A DNA stretch of 64,000 nucleotides from Manihot esculenta (Eukaryota > Streptophyta > Magnoliopsida > Malpighiales > Euphorbiaceae): NCBI RefSeq assembly GCF_001659605.2, contig NC_035169.2, positions 15,748,263 through 15,812,262 on the forward strand. Reading direction: 5' to 3'. Made by a program: the position numbers and the translations under genes. The notes under the pieces were generated by a model. It did not search any database, was not told the DNA's origin, and worked only from the letters and a program-made list of their open reading frames with translations. Below, one piece after another: positions 43,600 to 55,370 of the stretch (its first letter is position 1; each line of letters begins with the position of its first letter).

Positions 43600-43860
43600 C
43601 TAAATATAGAGCCCGAAAAAAATTTAAAAAAAACTCATAATAAAGTCTAGTATCTTATTTATGATAGTCTAGTTTTTAATTTTTTTTTAAGATATTAAAA
43701 TAAATTAAAAATTAAATTATTTTTTAAATTAATATTGCAATTGCATGACTGAATTGCATATAGTGGGTGATGAGCATGAGCATGACTCTCTGTCAACCCT
43801 TTTAAGATTTAAATTTTTTTCTCTCTCCTAAGGCAACTAAAACTATTTTTTCATTAAAAA
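43600..43860 (+). repeat. partial 3' LTR of the copia element
   Basis: It matches 26450-26690 with many changes; shared words include ATTGCATATAGTGGGTG versus GTTGCATACAGTGGGTG and TTTTAAGATTTAAATTTTTT. The remaining ~360 bp of LTR are absent, cut where the next inverted-repeat element begins. Confidence 0.6.
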
Positions 43861-43864
43861 AAAT

Positions 43865-44835
43865 TAAAACATTTATGTTAATCTATATTTATATCTAAAA
43901 CTTTAAATTTTAGATAATAAAACTATTTTTTTTCATTTTGTCTCAATTATAACTAAAAGAACTAAATTGAATATGAAAAGTTATCAAAAAATTATAATAT
44001 AGTCCCTAAAATTTTATTTAACTAATAAAATAGTCCTTAAAATATATATTTTTATTTTAACAATGTTCTTTTTTATTAATCCCATTATTTATTTTTTATT
44101 TTCATTTTTATACACATATTGTAGTTTAATAAAAATTTAAAATATAAAAAATTTATAGTATAAAATGTATAATATTTTATTTTATTTAATATTATTGATA
44201 TGAAATATAATTTTTTATTGGATCAGTCAATAAATTAATATGCATAACAAGTTTACTTGTTATATAAGTGAATAAAATAAAAATATTAAATATCTCAAGA
44301 AACGTGATTAACATATCTAAATTTTTATAAAAATTATAAAGAAATAAGTAATATTTCATTTTATTTAATATTATTAATACAAAATATAATTTTTTTTATG
44401 TTAAAAATATGTACATAACTTATAACGGTGAGTATAAATTTTTAATGAAATATTTTAATATATTATATTTATATGTGATATTTTATATAGAAAAAAATTA
44501 TTTATAATAAATATTTATTTAATATTAAATATGATAAATATAAAATAAATATATTTTTAATATAAAATCTCAATTAAAAGACTATTTTTTTTAAAAGTAA
44601 AATTAAAAGACTATATATTTATTAATATAAAACTTTAGAGATTATATTATAATTTGTTATTAACTTTTTCAAATTCAATTTAGTTTTCTTAGTTATAATT
44701 ATAATAAATTAAAAAAGTGTTAGTTTTATTATATAAAATTTAAAATTTTAAATATAAATATGAATTAAGGCGGAGATATGATTTTTTTTATTTAATAAAT
44801 TTTTTGAAAAATAATTCTATATGGTATAACACGAA
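43865..44835. mobile_element. AT-rich element with long inverted repeats
   Basis: 43865-44060 matches the inverted 44580-44810 in imperfect form. Both arms contain TATTTATAT.TAAAA.TTTAAATTTTA.ATAATAAAACTA and later AACTAAATTGAAT.TGAAAA. The element is about 0.95 kb and has no coding frame, as in MULE-derived MITEs or foldback elements. A further arm-like segment follows at about 44880-44990. Ends and target duplication are not resolved in such AT-rich sequence. Confidence 0.45.
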
Positions 44836-46689
44836 GACTAATTTTTTTTATCAAAATTGATTAAGGAAAATAGTTAAAATTGAGAGAAATGTGAAAGGAC
44901 AACCTTAATTATTCAAAATTTTAAAGTTAAAGATATAAATGTAAAAAGTAAAAAATATTTGAATTTTTTTATTCAATAGACATTGGCATTATAATAATAA
45001 TATAACCCTTTATTTTAAGGGGTGATTTTTTAAATTAAAGGAAAAGTTTTCAAGATTTAAAAATCTGAGTATTTGTATTTAGAAAAAGCGTGGTTTTTTT
45101 AGGTAAGATTTTTTAATATTTTTATAATCTCTAAAAATCTCTAATTTCAACTTACTATTTCAATCTATCAACTTGGTATGTTGAGAAGGTTATTTTTTAA
45201 AAAAAAAAATTAATATTTTAAGAAAATTTTTTTCCTTTCAAATAATAAAAAATTATTAAAATTTAAAAACAACGAAAATTCTTATTTTATAAAATTGAGT
45301 TTTAGAAAAAAATTTTATTTTGTTTTATCTTATTTCAAACAAAGTGTTAAATTATAATGGCAATGCATGAAATAAGAGGAGAGAATGAGATATACAGAGA
45401 AGATATTTAATTTAATTCTTATCCAGTTGAATTAGAATGCATAAATTGCACCATGATATTTGGTTTAAATTAATTTTATTATTTTATTACCAAACATAAG
45501 ATTTTAAAATTTAATTAATATGAGAGACTAGTTTATAAAAATATAAATATTTATTTATAAATAATTATAATATTTGAGAACCAATTTATAAAAGTATATG
45601 AATGAATTATAATTAAAGTGACTATTTTATTAATAAAACTATACAATTAAATTTAAAAATATAAAAATTAAATTATATATTTTACTAAAATTTAAAAATT
45701 AAAATATAATTTATTTTAATTAAACATTATTTTTAATTAATTTTTAAATATCACAGCAACATTTATTAATAATGTTGGAACGGAAAGTCTATTTTAAAAA
45801 GGTGCGGAATTAAAGAGCTGTTTTTTTTTATATATATTTATCCTTAAATATAAATATTATAATAACACATGTGAAAGTTAAAATGAAGGTGAGAGATACA
45901 TAAAGATGATATAAAATAATAATGATGCAATGATGGAAAAAATTAAAAGAGATGGAGATCAACAATACATTTAAAATTTTTACAAGTTTATTTATTAATT
46001 TTAATTTATTAAAGTTCATACAATAAAAAATAGAAAATATACGTAAAAATACTTTACTACTATGTTTAATATTGGCAATATAAAATTTAAATTATAAAAA
46101 AGTATAATTGATTGATAATGAATACAAAGTGGTATATATAATAATTGTGTAATAATAGTAAATAATATTTGGTTTACTTATTAATTTTTTGGAGGTCTAA
46201 GATTCAAATTCCATTAAATACATTGTATAATTTACTTATACAATGGATTTTGGATAATAGATACTCTTATTTATTACTTGATTAGATGAGTGAATACTAA
46301 ATCCAAACCGGTGATAGATATAAAAAATTAAATTTGAACCTGTTCAAATCTATTTAAAAATTATTTAAACTTGTCCTCTTAAATTTTACGTCGATTGAGT
46401 ATCGTGAAAACTCGCCCAATAACCATCCCAGGCATTATTTAGAAATGGAGTTAAAAGAGTAATGAAATGAGAATAATGGTACCATATAAGAAAATGGGAT
46501 TGAACTTTCATATCAATAATGTAACTATTTTTTTTATATAACCACTAATATCCCAATCCACTATACTAAAACTAAATCTTATTCGTATTGAGTCAATCCA
46601 TTAATGGATAAAGTTTAATAATTTTTTAAACATGATAAGAATGAACCATTGAATTCTTTTATTTTATTAGATTGTAGGGCAATGTTTTT
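44836..46689. other. very AT-rich intergenic DNA, no gene seen
   Basis: No coding frame beyond chance length, no paired repeat that could be trusted, and no RNA gene seen. Confidence 0.5.
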
Positions 46690-47200
46690 TATTATTTGTC
46701 CTCTTCATGTTTGCCCTTCTTGTTGAACATCATTTGATAAGCTATCAAAAGAACCAATAAGCTTATTGTATGTTAAGGTGGTGAAGTCCCTTGTATAAAG
46801 AAGCATAATTCCTTAATTTGCCATACTTTTAGCAAAGATCTCAAGATTTTCTTGGTTAGATCCTCTTTAGTAAATTCTTTTTCTAAGAGTTTTAAGAGTT
46901 TGATCAAGTGTTTGAAGTGAGTGCTCATTTCAAGAACATTTTCTTCATCATTTAGAGGTTTTTTTATAAATTGTTTTTGAGAAAAAAATCTCATAAAGCT
47001 CAAATTTCATGTAATAGTACATTTGCATTTGACTTGATCAATTGGTTTGTTCATTCGTATGTAACTTTTAGCTTTTCCCATACTTTTCTAACTAATTTGC
47101 AACTTAAAATACGACTATATTCAACTGCATCAAGCCTACAATCAAGAACATTTACAACGTTAACATTACATTGAATCTTTTTCTAATGATTATCGGTAAA
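46690..47200 (-). pseudogene. copia gag (UBN2) fragment
   Basis: Minus strand. About 47170-47010 reads like the UBN2 opening (CRLDAVEYSRILSCKLVRKVWEKLKVTYE-like, usually xEFxRIsxCxxAKEiWdxLxxxyEGT). 47003-46773 continues with NVLEMSTHFKHLIKLLK, DLTKKILRSLLKVW (usually DlxrKiLRSLPkxW), and about 46740-46690 has AYQMMFNKKGK-like sequence. Stops interrupt it, for instance where ...LLHEI changes to the next frame. No protease or polymerase follows, so this is a lone gag remnant. Confidence 0.65.
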
Positions 47201-48798
47201 TTCATCTTAAATTTCAATAACCAAATTAGAATCAAAATTTTTTATAGGAATTTCAAGTCATTAGATAATTCACCCATGCATTAGTATTAATAAATTGTTA
47301 TGAAGTTTCTCATCTTAATTTTTTAGAAATAGTAATTATAATGAAAAATTATTCCATACAATGGTTATATGTACAATAATTACATGCTAACTATTAATTG
47401 TAGCGGGATCCATATGATTCTAACTATAATTAGTGATTATAATACAATTGTTGTACATACAACGTTTGTATTATAGAATTTCGCATAAACAACAATGTCA
47501 TATGGTTGAGTGTCCTTCAGTTACAAATACAGAAATTCGTGTGGAGTTGAAAGTGCTAGCTATAGTGGGTACCTCTAAGTTGTTTAAATCTTAAATAGAA
47601 GAGTTTGCGTTAAATTTGGGTAAGATCTAAACTCATTCCAAAAATTAGATTAAGGGGAGGTGTTGCGATATGCTTATGAATGTATAAAGCAATTAAGTAA
47701 GAATTTGAAAAGAAAATAATAATTTGAGTGAGAAAGATACTCTATTTTAGTATTCCAAAATAATAACGAGAAAAATAACTTTTAAATCAACAAATATGCC
47801 AATAATGCGACACAATTTCAGTAGTCTTTCATATTTTTAACCCTTCTAGATATTCACATTAATACTTAGCTGATTAGGGACAATAGAATATATCAATAAA
47901 CTTGAATTAAAATGTTTAAATTTAAAGGAGTAAGGTAAAGAAGATTGAATATGAGGACTTATAATAGTTCAACCTCCAATACTTATATGCACTCCTCGAA
48001 GATCCTTTAATTGAGCTTTTCTCTTCACTACTTGATTTTTTTTAAGGACAAGATTCGAGTTAAATTATGTTCATAAACTTTACCCTGATGCTTGTAATCA
48101 AACACAATAGTTAAACTTTACTAAGTTGTATGATAATATTTATAATTCCTTTAGAAAAGATTTTGATTTAATATAGAAGTAACTCTTAACTTACAATATA
48201 TATTTAAAAAGCTAATAAAGAAAAGGGAGTAAATTTGCCAAGAAATAGGAAATGAATAATTTATAACTTAATATTGAAAACTGTTAAGAATGTTTTAATA
48301 TATTTTTCAAAATAAAGAGACCAACTAGTGAGTTTTGTCATATCATAGAAACTAAATAGTTAATTTTTCAAAATAATATTTATGTACAGGCTTATTAATG
48401 TTTTGTGTTTATCACTATGAGAACCATTTATTTCAGAATTCTTGATTTTTCCATTAAACATTACTTAACTTACTATTTAATAGAATTAATTATTATTCTC
48501 CCTCAAGTAATGTTGTGCCTTCAATAAATATCAAATATCCTCTTCAATGTGAAAATTTAGGGCAATTTCTTTCTATCACGTATGCTGATGCAAGTTTCAA
48601 GATCATTAACTCACTTGAAGTAACTTTTAGCCTTACCTACTTAGTTCTAAATTGATCTCAATTCCTACAATGCAATTTTTTCTAATATAATAATTCCAAC
48701 CATTTGTTTGCTCATTTCAACATCATTTATAGCAGCAAGTCATTTCTTTTTTTTTTTTTTTTGTAATTTTCAATTTATTATTATAAACAATGTCTTCT
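47201..48798. other. AT-rich intergenic DNA, no gene seen
   Basis: Nothing supportable. A poly-T run lies at 48748-48764, just before the next element. Confidence 0.5.
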
Positions 48799-49598
48799 TG
48801 ATACGGATCCAATAGGGCAAATTTCTAACAATGGTGTGGAGCAAACTTATGTCATTCAAATGGATCTAAAAGGAGTTCAAAATCATATTCATATGATCCA
48901 TATATATTTAGGGCGTGCTTCAACTCATATGGGACAGATTTGGTGCAACACTTGCAATCATAGGCTTAGAGAGCCTAATCAAACCTATGGGCTAAAACCA
49001 CACAAAGGGAAGCCTAAAGTGAAGATCAAGTAAGGTTTTTGTGAAGATTCAGCTTTGTTATGATGGGCTTGCTATGTTTTATTATTTGAACACTTATTTT
49101 ATTTTAGCTTTGTTTGGGCTTGTATTCTGGCCATATTTTATCTTTTAAGTTTTAGAGTGTTGGGCCATGTTTTGGGCTTATGTTTTAATACTTATGTGTT
49201 ATTTTAGTGTGTGATTGGGCTTGGGCCTTATGTGTTTAAGTCAGGCCCAAGAAGAGTGTCTTGGGGTTTTATTTGTTTTTCTCCTTACTATATAAGGATA
49301 AGAAACAATTGTAAGAGGCAGCTTTTAATCAAATATTTCAGAATTCTTTTCATGCATTTGGCGTGTATTGCTTTGAGTGAGAGTGAGGATTTGCTTTCAT
49401 CAATTGCACCAGGAATCTTGGCTAACTTATCAACTATTCGTTGTGGCATTTGTCAGATTCTCATCTAAATCCTTCGATCATTGGTGTTTCAGCTTCTCTA
49501 AGTTTGGGGTGCCATAGGAGGTGAGTTTATCAAATCTTTGGATTCCATATCTACTTGTGCGTGTGGGTTTGAGGCTTGTGCCATAGGGTTCCGCGTCA
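48799..49598 (+). repeat. 5' LTR of the 3.85 kb gypsy element
   Basis: 800 bp, TGATACGGATCC...TTCCGCGTCA. TATA candidate CTATATAAGG at about 49289-49298. Confidence 0.92.
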
Positions 49599-49599
49599 G

Positions 49600-49613
49600 T
49601 TGGTATCAAAGCC
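49600..49613 (+). promoter_or_regulatory. primer binding site of the 3.85 kb gypsy element
   Basis: TTGGTATCAAAGCC, one change from the initiator methionine tRNA complement, directly after the LTR. Confidence 0.8.
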
Positions 49614-50542
49614 AAAGTGAGGTAAATTCTTATTTATCTCAGGATCTAGAGTTTTTTTTTCTGAGTTTTCCTTCTCTTCGTTATTGATTTCTGTGAAAGC
49701 TTTAGTGTCCATGGCTGCACCTTCTTGATTATTAATCATAAAAAAAAAATTCGAAATCCAAAAAAAAAAAATCGCCTTTTCCTTATTTAACTTGATCTGG
49801 CCGAAATTGTGATATGCTTCCTTTTTCATCTATATTGCCTTACCTATCTCAATTAATTGCAGTAATTTATGGGAATTACTTTGAATTTTGAATTTTGAAT
49901 TTTGAATTTGGTCGAATCCAGATTAGGAGATAAAAGAAATTCTTCCTATTTCCTAAAGTGCACATTTAGGGCAATTGCATCTAAATTGATTTGATGTCAA
50001 ATCCTTCTTTTAACACCAGAATTTTCGTCCATGTTTCTGATCTGAGAGAAATTTACATTTTTCTTTTCTGATTCTATTTGTGGGGTTTTGATACTTTCCT
50101 TTTTGGGTAGATTTAAGTAGATCCATATTTAATTTGCGTTGAAGTGAATTAAATGCAATATTTTTTGTCCAGGTTCGTTTTTATTTGATTTCTAAGTTTC
50201 TTTTTTGGTTTAAGCTTGCTTTTGCTTGCTTTACATTGCTGGAGTATTGTTTGCTTGTATCTATACTCTAGGTGATATTTTTCAAGTAGCACAAAACCAA
50301 GTTCATGTGTTACTTTCCAAATTGTCAGTGTCTTCTTTCTAGTTTTTGCGCGCTTCCTTCTTTCTTTAGGTTTTCTTTTTTGTTTCATTAAACGCACCTT
50401 GTGGTTAGTTGGTTGACCTTAGTTTCTGAAGTGCAATTGAAGAATCAGCAAAAGAATGGTAAGAGTGCAAACACTTGAGTACTTTCTTTTTTTTAACACA
50501 ATATTTGCTAGTTCTTTTTGTTATTTATTGATTTAAGGTAGG
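49614..50542 (+). other. untranslated leader of the 3.85 kb gypsy element
   Basis: About 0.9 kb without a supportable gene. It includes about four tandem copies of a 7-bp GAATTTT unit (49881-49910) and pyrimidine-rich tracts. The minus-strand frame at 50149-50397 is a shadow of low-complexity sequence. Confidence 0.6.
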
Positions 50543-51391
50543 ATGAGTAAAGACAAGAATGTGGTGGATCGTACTGATGGAAGTGAATCGAATATGGGTA
50601 ACGATTATAAGATCTTTAAGAAGTCAGTCAGTAGTGAGTTACAAAGGCTCAATAAGACTCTTAAGAGGTTAACTGAAACTATGGAGAGTTTGAATGTCTC
50701 ACAAGCTTCCACTTCTACAAGAATATCTCAAAGAACTCTTAATTGCAATAATGACTGTGATGATTCGGATGTGTTGGTTAATAATGTGTTGCTTGCTGCA
50801 CATTATGAGATGCTTGTTGCTAGGCGTGCTCTGAATATGCAGGTTAAGAAAGAAAGCCTAGAACAACGGGAAAACATATTTCACAATAGGTGTTTGGTTA
50901 ATGGTAAAGTGTGTACTCTCATTATTGATGGAGGTAGTTGCACAAATGTGGCAAGTGTGTATATGGTGGAGAAATTGGGCTTGGCTTCTATTGAACACCC
51001 TAAGCCATACAGGTTGCAATGGTTGAATGATTGTGGTGAGGTTAGGGTTACATGCCAGGTGGTTATACCATTTTCTATTGGTAGGTACAAGGATGAGATA
51101 TTGTGTGATGTGGTACCTATGCAGGCAAACCATATGTTGTTGGGTAGGTCGTGGCAACATGATAGAAAGGTGCAACATGATGGGTTCGATAACAAGTATT
51201 CCTTTATTTATGAAGGACAGAAGGTTATACTCGCTCCTTTATCACCTCAAGAGGTATATGCTGATCAAATAAAGATGCTGGAGAGGGAGAGGGAGGCTTC
51301 GGCCTTGGCTACAAAGGAGAGTGAGAGCTTGAGTTCTGCGGTAAAAATGAGAGAAAAGTGTGAGTCTGAGGGTAAAGAGGCTGGAAAATAA
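50543..51391 (+). CDS. Gag-protease protein of the 3.85 kb gypsy element
   Basis: 282 residues starting MSKDKNVVDR. Residues 20-60 look like the short coiled coil of reduced Gag proteins (SSELQRLNKTLKRLTETMESL). Residues 100-235 form a retropepsin-like domain: LEQRENIFHNRCLVNGKVCT, then LIIDGGSCTNVAS (catalytic Asp kept, DSG changed to DGG), PYRLQWL, VVIPFSIG, DVVPMQANHMLLGRSWQHD and KYSFIYEG. There is no zinc knuckle. The C-terminus is charged (LEREREASALATKESESL). The same frame continues past TAA 51389-51391 through 51416-51628 and 51638-52084 with only one more stop, so the original protein was longer. The protein probably serves the element's own packaging, but that is inferred. Confidence 0.8.
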   Translation: MSKDKNVVDRTDGSESNMGNDYKIFKKSVSSELQRLNKTLKRLTETMESLNVSQASTSTRISQRTLNCNNDCDDSDVLVNNVLLAAHYEMLVARRALNMQVKKESLEQRENIFHNRCLVNGKVCTLIIDGGSCTNVASVYMVEKLGLASIEHPKPYRLQWLNDCGEVRVTCQVVIPFSIGRYKDEILCDVVPMQANHMLLGRSWQHDRKVQHDGFDNKYSFIYEGQKVILAPLSPQEVYADQIKMLEREREASALATKESESLSSAVKMREKCESEGKEAGK

Positions 51392-52084
51392 TCAACACTA
51401 GTTCATGGAGGGAAGGTGGAGAAAGAAAAGAAGAAAGAAGAGGCTAAAGTTTCAATCTCAACTTCCATAGAGATTGAAATTGAAGAGGAAGTTGTAATGC
51501 ATGAATCTAATGTAGTTGTTGCTGAGAATTCCATCAATGAACTTATAGAAGAGGTTGTAAATGATGAGGTGGAGGAGGTGAATGAGACTGTTTTGGAAGT
51601 TGTAGAGGAGAATGGGTCATATCCCTAAGATCTTTCTATGACTAATATTTTTATGCCTAGTTCATTTGTTCTTGATGTGCAGGTTGTTGATGAAAACATT
51701 CATGACGAAAACATTCATGACGAAAGTTTTATACTATTTCCACCTATTCAAAAGGAGGTCTTTGAAGATACATGGGTTCCTAAAGCTTCCCTTTTTGATA
51801 TAAATATCAGCAAGATTCGAGGACGAATCTTTTCTAAAGAAGGAGAGAATGATACGAATCCAATAGAGCAAATTTCTAACAATGGTGTGGAGCAAACTTA
51901 TGTCATTCAAATGGATCTAAAAGGAGTTCAAAATCATATTCATATGATCCATATATATTTAGGGCGTGCTTCAACTCATATGGGACAGATTTGGTGCAAT
52001 ACTTGCAATCATAGGCTTAGAGAGCCTAATCAAACCTATGGGCTAAAACCACACAAAGGGAAGCCTAAAGTGAAGATCAAGTAA
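51392..52084 (+). pseudogene. acidic/integrase-tail extension running into the 3' LTR
   Basis: Same frame as the Gag-protease, separated from it by TAA at 51389-51391 and interrupted again at 51626-51628. 51416-51628 is strongly acidic (EIEIEEEVV, EEVVNDEVEEVNE). 51638-51849 contains a duplicated HDENIHDE unit and ends in IRGRIFSKEGEND, like the EGEND tail at the end of plant gypsy integrases. From 51850 the frame reads on for 77 codons inside the LTR, including WCNTCNHRLREPNQTYG. It may be read only if the stops are bypassed. I see no known domain in the LTR part. Confidence 0.5.
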
Positions 52085-52649
52085 GGTTTTTGTGAAGATT
52101 CAGCTTTGTTATGATGGGCTTGCTATGTTTTATTATTTGAACACTTATTTTATTTTAGCTTTGTTTGGGCTTGTATTCTGGCCATATTTTATCTTTTAAG
52201 TTTTAGAGTGTTGGGCCATGTTTTGGGCTTATGTTTTAATACTTATGTGTTATTTTAGTGTGTGATTGGGCTTGGGCCTTATGTGTTTAAGTCAGGCCCA
52301 AGAAGAGTGTCTTAGGGCTTTATTTGTTTTTCTCCTTACTATATAAGGATAAGAAACAATTGTAAGAGGCAGCTTTTAATCAAATATTTCAGAATTCTTT
52401 TCATGCCTTTGGCGTGTATTGCTTTGAGTGAGAGTGAGTATTTGCTTTCATCAATTGCACCAGGAATCTTGGCTAACTTATCAACTATTCGTTGTGGCGT
52501 TTGTCAGATTCTCATCTAAATCCTTCAATCATTGGTGTTTCAGCTTCTCTAAGTTTGGGGTGCTATAGGAGGTGAGTTTATCAAATCTTTGGATTCCATA
52601 TCTACTTGTGCGTGTGGGTTTGAGGCTTGTGCCATAGGCTTCCGCGTCA
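51850..52649 (+). repeat. 3' LTR of the 3.85 kb gypsy element
   Basis: 800 bp partner of 48799-49598. It starts TGATACGAATCC, one change from the 5' copy. Confidence 0.92.
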
Positions 52650-52654
52650 CTTCT

Positions 52655-54470
52655 TTATGCTTAATTCTAGTTATACTTATCATTTGTACGATTACATGTT
52701 TTGTAAGAGAATGCATATCAGAATTTCACTCAAAAGTATGCTTTCCTAAATACATGAACACTTTGAATTGCCATAGCCTTACTACCATGCCCAACCTTCT
52801 CAATATGACATTTTTAATATGAAGATTGTTTTCCCACATATTATAAACGATGAAAGCATGTTTATTTCTGAACGAATTGGATTTGGTGCGCATGATAAGT
52901 TTTGATAATATGGTTATTGACTATTGAAAAGTTGTTTATGGTTTGAATTAGACTATTACAACTACAAAAAAATAAATATGTACAACGCCAATTACTTCTA
53001 GACATTAGCTAAATTGATCATTAAGTCTATTATAGACTCAACTAATTTCTAAGTACTTAAGCAGCCCCATACTGTTTTATGAAAAGATATTTCGTGTGCT
53101 ATGTTTAAAAAGATTTAAAATTTTTATTAATAGTATAATTGTTGATGGAGCCTCTTAAAAAGGTTTGTAGGCTTTTGAGGAGAAAGTTGCTAGATTAGTG
53201 GGTACTTTTTATATTTTAATTTTGTATTCCTTAACACTCAAAGGATTTAAAATTTGTTAAGTTTTTAGTGTGGTGTTGGGCGTACAATACTTAACATATA
53301 TTATGATGTATTAGGTAATTATAAAACATATATTTATTCTAATGCTGTAATACTATGCAAACTAAAATAAGGACTATTTTGCTTATTAGCAGATAAGGGC
53401 ACAAAAGAGATATTATTTTCCTATAAGTTTATAAATTATTCGTTGCTATTTACAAATAAGTAACTAAAAATTTAAAAGTTGACCAATATGATTTTTTTTT
53501 TAATTTTTCATGTTTTCTTGTATTTTTTATTTAGTTAGATAATGGAACTGATAGATTCAACAATAATTAAAATCTTTATTTCATTTAAAAATATTTATTT
53601 TATTATTTTTTTCGGAGTTTCTAGAATTATATTTACAGTTATATTTGTAAAATTTAAAAGTGTTGGAATTTATAGTGTTTTTATTATTTAAAAGTAGAAG
53701 TAGGTAATTTAATATTTTAAATATAATGTATGATAAATTAATTTTTTATTATAATTTTAATGAATCTTATGTAACTTAATACTGCTTGTTTATCTATTAC
53801 ATTAGTTATTATTGTCTTTCTTATACCGATTTTAAAATGTCTTTGTTTTATGATAAAATGAATTTTACGTTGTAGAACAATATTTTTATAATATTAAATG
53901 AGAAAATGTTTTAAATAAAAAATTATGTTATTGTTGCATTTAATAAGTTTAATATTATAAAATATATAAATATTTTGATGAAGTGTTTTAAATAAGATAA
54001 AATAATTAATTTTTTAAAAATCAAGAGATTTGACATGGATTATTTAGAAATAGTGAAAATTATTATTTAATTTTTATAAAATTATATTAAACATCTTCAA
54101 TATGAAAAGTGTAATTAATATATTTTTTTATAAATTTAATAGACTAATTAATAGATTTTTAAATTATAAAATTTAAATAATAAAATATTTAATAATTAAA
54201 ATAAAGAAATATATTAGTAAAAATTTTAAATGTTATTAATATTTTAATATATTTTTTAAAAATAAAAAAAAAACTAATAAATTTTTCTATAATATTCAAA
54301 TTAAATAATAATGTTTCCATATAAATATTTTACCAATCGGTAGCAAGACGGAGGAAATCATGCTTGTATTATCCTGAAGTAAAATGGGATCTCCACAAAG
54401 TGGAGAAGGGGACAACTCACTAGTAGAATTGACAAGAGGCCACAATGAAGTCGCATGCACATGCCGTCTT
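52655..54470. other. AT-rich intergenic DNA upstream of CYP97B, no gene seen
   Basis: No supportable gene. 54110-54310 resembles the AT-rich repeat type also seen at 14640-15180 (many TTAATTAATAGA and AAAATATTTAAT words), probably decayed MITE sequence. Confidence 0.45.
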
Positions 54471-54480
54471 CCTATAAATA
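54471..54480 (+). promoter_or_regulatory. TATA box of the CYP97B gene
   Basis: CCTATAAATA lies 73 bp before the start codon at 54553 and follows less AT-rich DNA (54400-54470), a typical plant core promoter layout. Confidence 0.65.
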
Positions 54481-54552
54481 TTAATTAACAGAGGTCCCTA
54501 CGGACTCGAAACCAAAAGTTCCAGAGAAAAAAAAAAAAACAAACAAAAGCAA

Positions 54553-54719
54553 ATGCTGATATCCTCAACAACAACCGTCACTTCCCTCCTGCAGCTCTGC
54601 TCAGTTGCCGGTAATGGCACTTGTCATCATAGAAATGATTCTGGGCTTCTGGGTATCTCAAAATTCTCATCTCCTTGTCATTTCCCCAATTCTAAGGCAA
54701 AGGGGTCTCCTGTTATTAG
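54553..54719 (+). CDS. CYP97B: CYP97B cytochrome P450, exon 1 (transit peptide)
   Basis: First exon of a chloroplast P450 of the CYP97B family, the carotenoid-ring-hydroxylase-related clan. It starts at ATG 54553 with MLISSTTTVTSLLQLCSVAG, a serine/threonine-rich stretch suited to a chloroplast transit peptide (about 55 residues). I end it at 54719 because ATTAG|GTACTAT is a good donor, and the phase (two bases of a codon left over) joins exactly to exon 2 to give the conserved CQST start of the mature region. The longer open frame past 54720 is intronic. Confidence 0.8.
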
Positions 54720-55370
54720 GTACTATCCGAATTCCAATCTCTATCTCTCTCCCCTTCTCAGTTTTTCTAGGAGGCTGGTTGGTTATTGAGAAGTTAATGG
54801 AAAATGTGAAAGAAAAGTTTATGTTCTATGGAAATATATGCGTTCGTAACTCGGTTTAGAATTTTATCACTACTGGGTGTTGTAATTCTGAAATAGAATG
54901 ACGAGATGCTCATCTTGGACTTTCTTTTGTTGGCGAAAGATAGAAGTTCTGTGTTTTTACTTTTAATCTCTCATTTGTGTTTATGGTAGTCTACTCTCTT
55001 GAAGCTTAGCATGTTTCTATTCTCAGTTTCTTTTGTGGCTGTCACTTATGCCTGATTTTGCTTATTGAGAAACTTTTGCAGATTAAACTAGGCTGGGGTT
55101 TGAACCTAAAATACAAATTTAAACTCCTATAAACCCAATACTGTCATTGCTCTCTCCAAAATTTACTGTTTCAAACACTGATTATAAGTATAAGTTTAGG
55201 TACTCCTTGCTCATAATACAAAGAACACTTTTTTCAATTGTAAAATATAATCTTCACAACATGGTTGTTCAATAATGTTTGGCACTTAGAAAGATATTTC
55301 AACCTAAATTTGTTTATTGGATCAGAATTCAATGATGTTAATGAAGAATTAATGTGAAATTATAATGTAG

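Larger units (their letters stand above)
26440..43860 (+). mobile_element. decayed Ty1/copia element, split by a Tekay-type gypsy element
   Basis: Plus-strand copia element with a 5' LTR (about 26440-27054), primer site (27056-27067), long AT-rich leader, gag (from 28697), protease, integrase, reverse transcriptase and RNase H (to 42577), 3' untranslated DNA and a partial 3' LTR (about 43600-43860). Every coding part has stops or frameshifts. The two LTRs are alike only for about 250 bp and have diverged strongly; the 3' LTR stops where another inverted-repeat element begins. At GTTAC (31390-31394) a 9.85 kb gypsy element interrupts the coding region just before reverse transcriptase. Leaving that out, the element is about 7.5 kb. 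Confidence 0.8.
48799..52649 (+). mobile_element. non-autonomous Ty3/gypsy element, 3.85 kb, coding only Gag-protease and an integrase-like tail
   Basis: Complete element with perfect CTTCT duplications (48794-48798, 52650-52654) and two 800-bp LTRs (48799-49598, 51850-52649). By eye these differ at about eleven positions (about 1.4%), so insertion was fairly recent. The primer site TTGGTATCAAAGCC follows at 49600-49613, and a purine-rich tract AAAGAAGGAGAGAA (51836-51849) precedes the 3' LTR. No reverse transcriptase, RNase H or integrase core is present. It resembles the plant class described as TR-GAG elements, moved by enzymes of other copies. A solo LTR of the same family is at 25327-26125. 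Confidence 0.92.

Noticed and set aside
49596..50397. Minus-strand frames rich in Lys and Glu in the leader of the 3.85 kb element
   Set aside because: They are low-complexity shadows of pyrimidine-rich leader sequence.
52960..53000. ACTACAAAAAAATAAATATG resembling the start of a CACTA element
   Set aside because: No matching inverted end and no 3-bp duplication found.
54605..54859. 84-codon hydrophobic frame (MPVMALVIIEMILGFW...)
   Set aside because: It is a shadow of CYP97B exon 1 in another frame, read through into intron 1.
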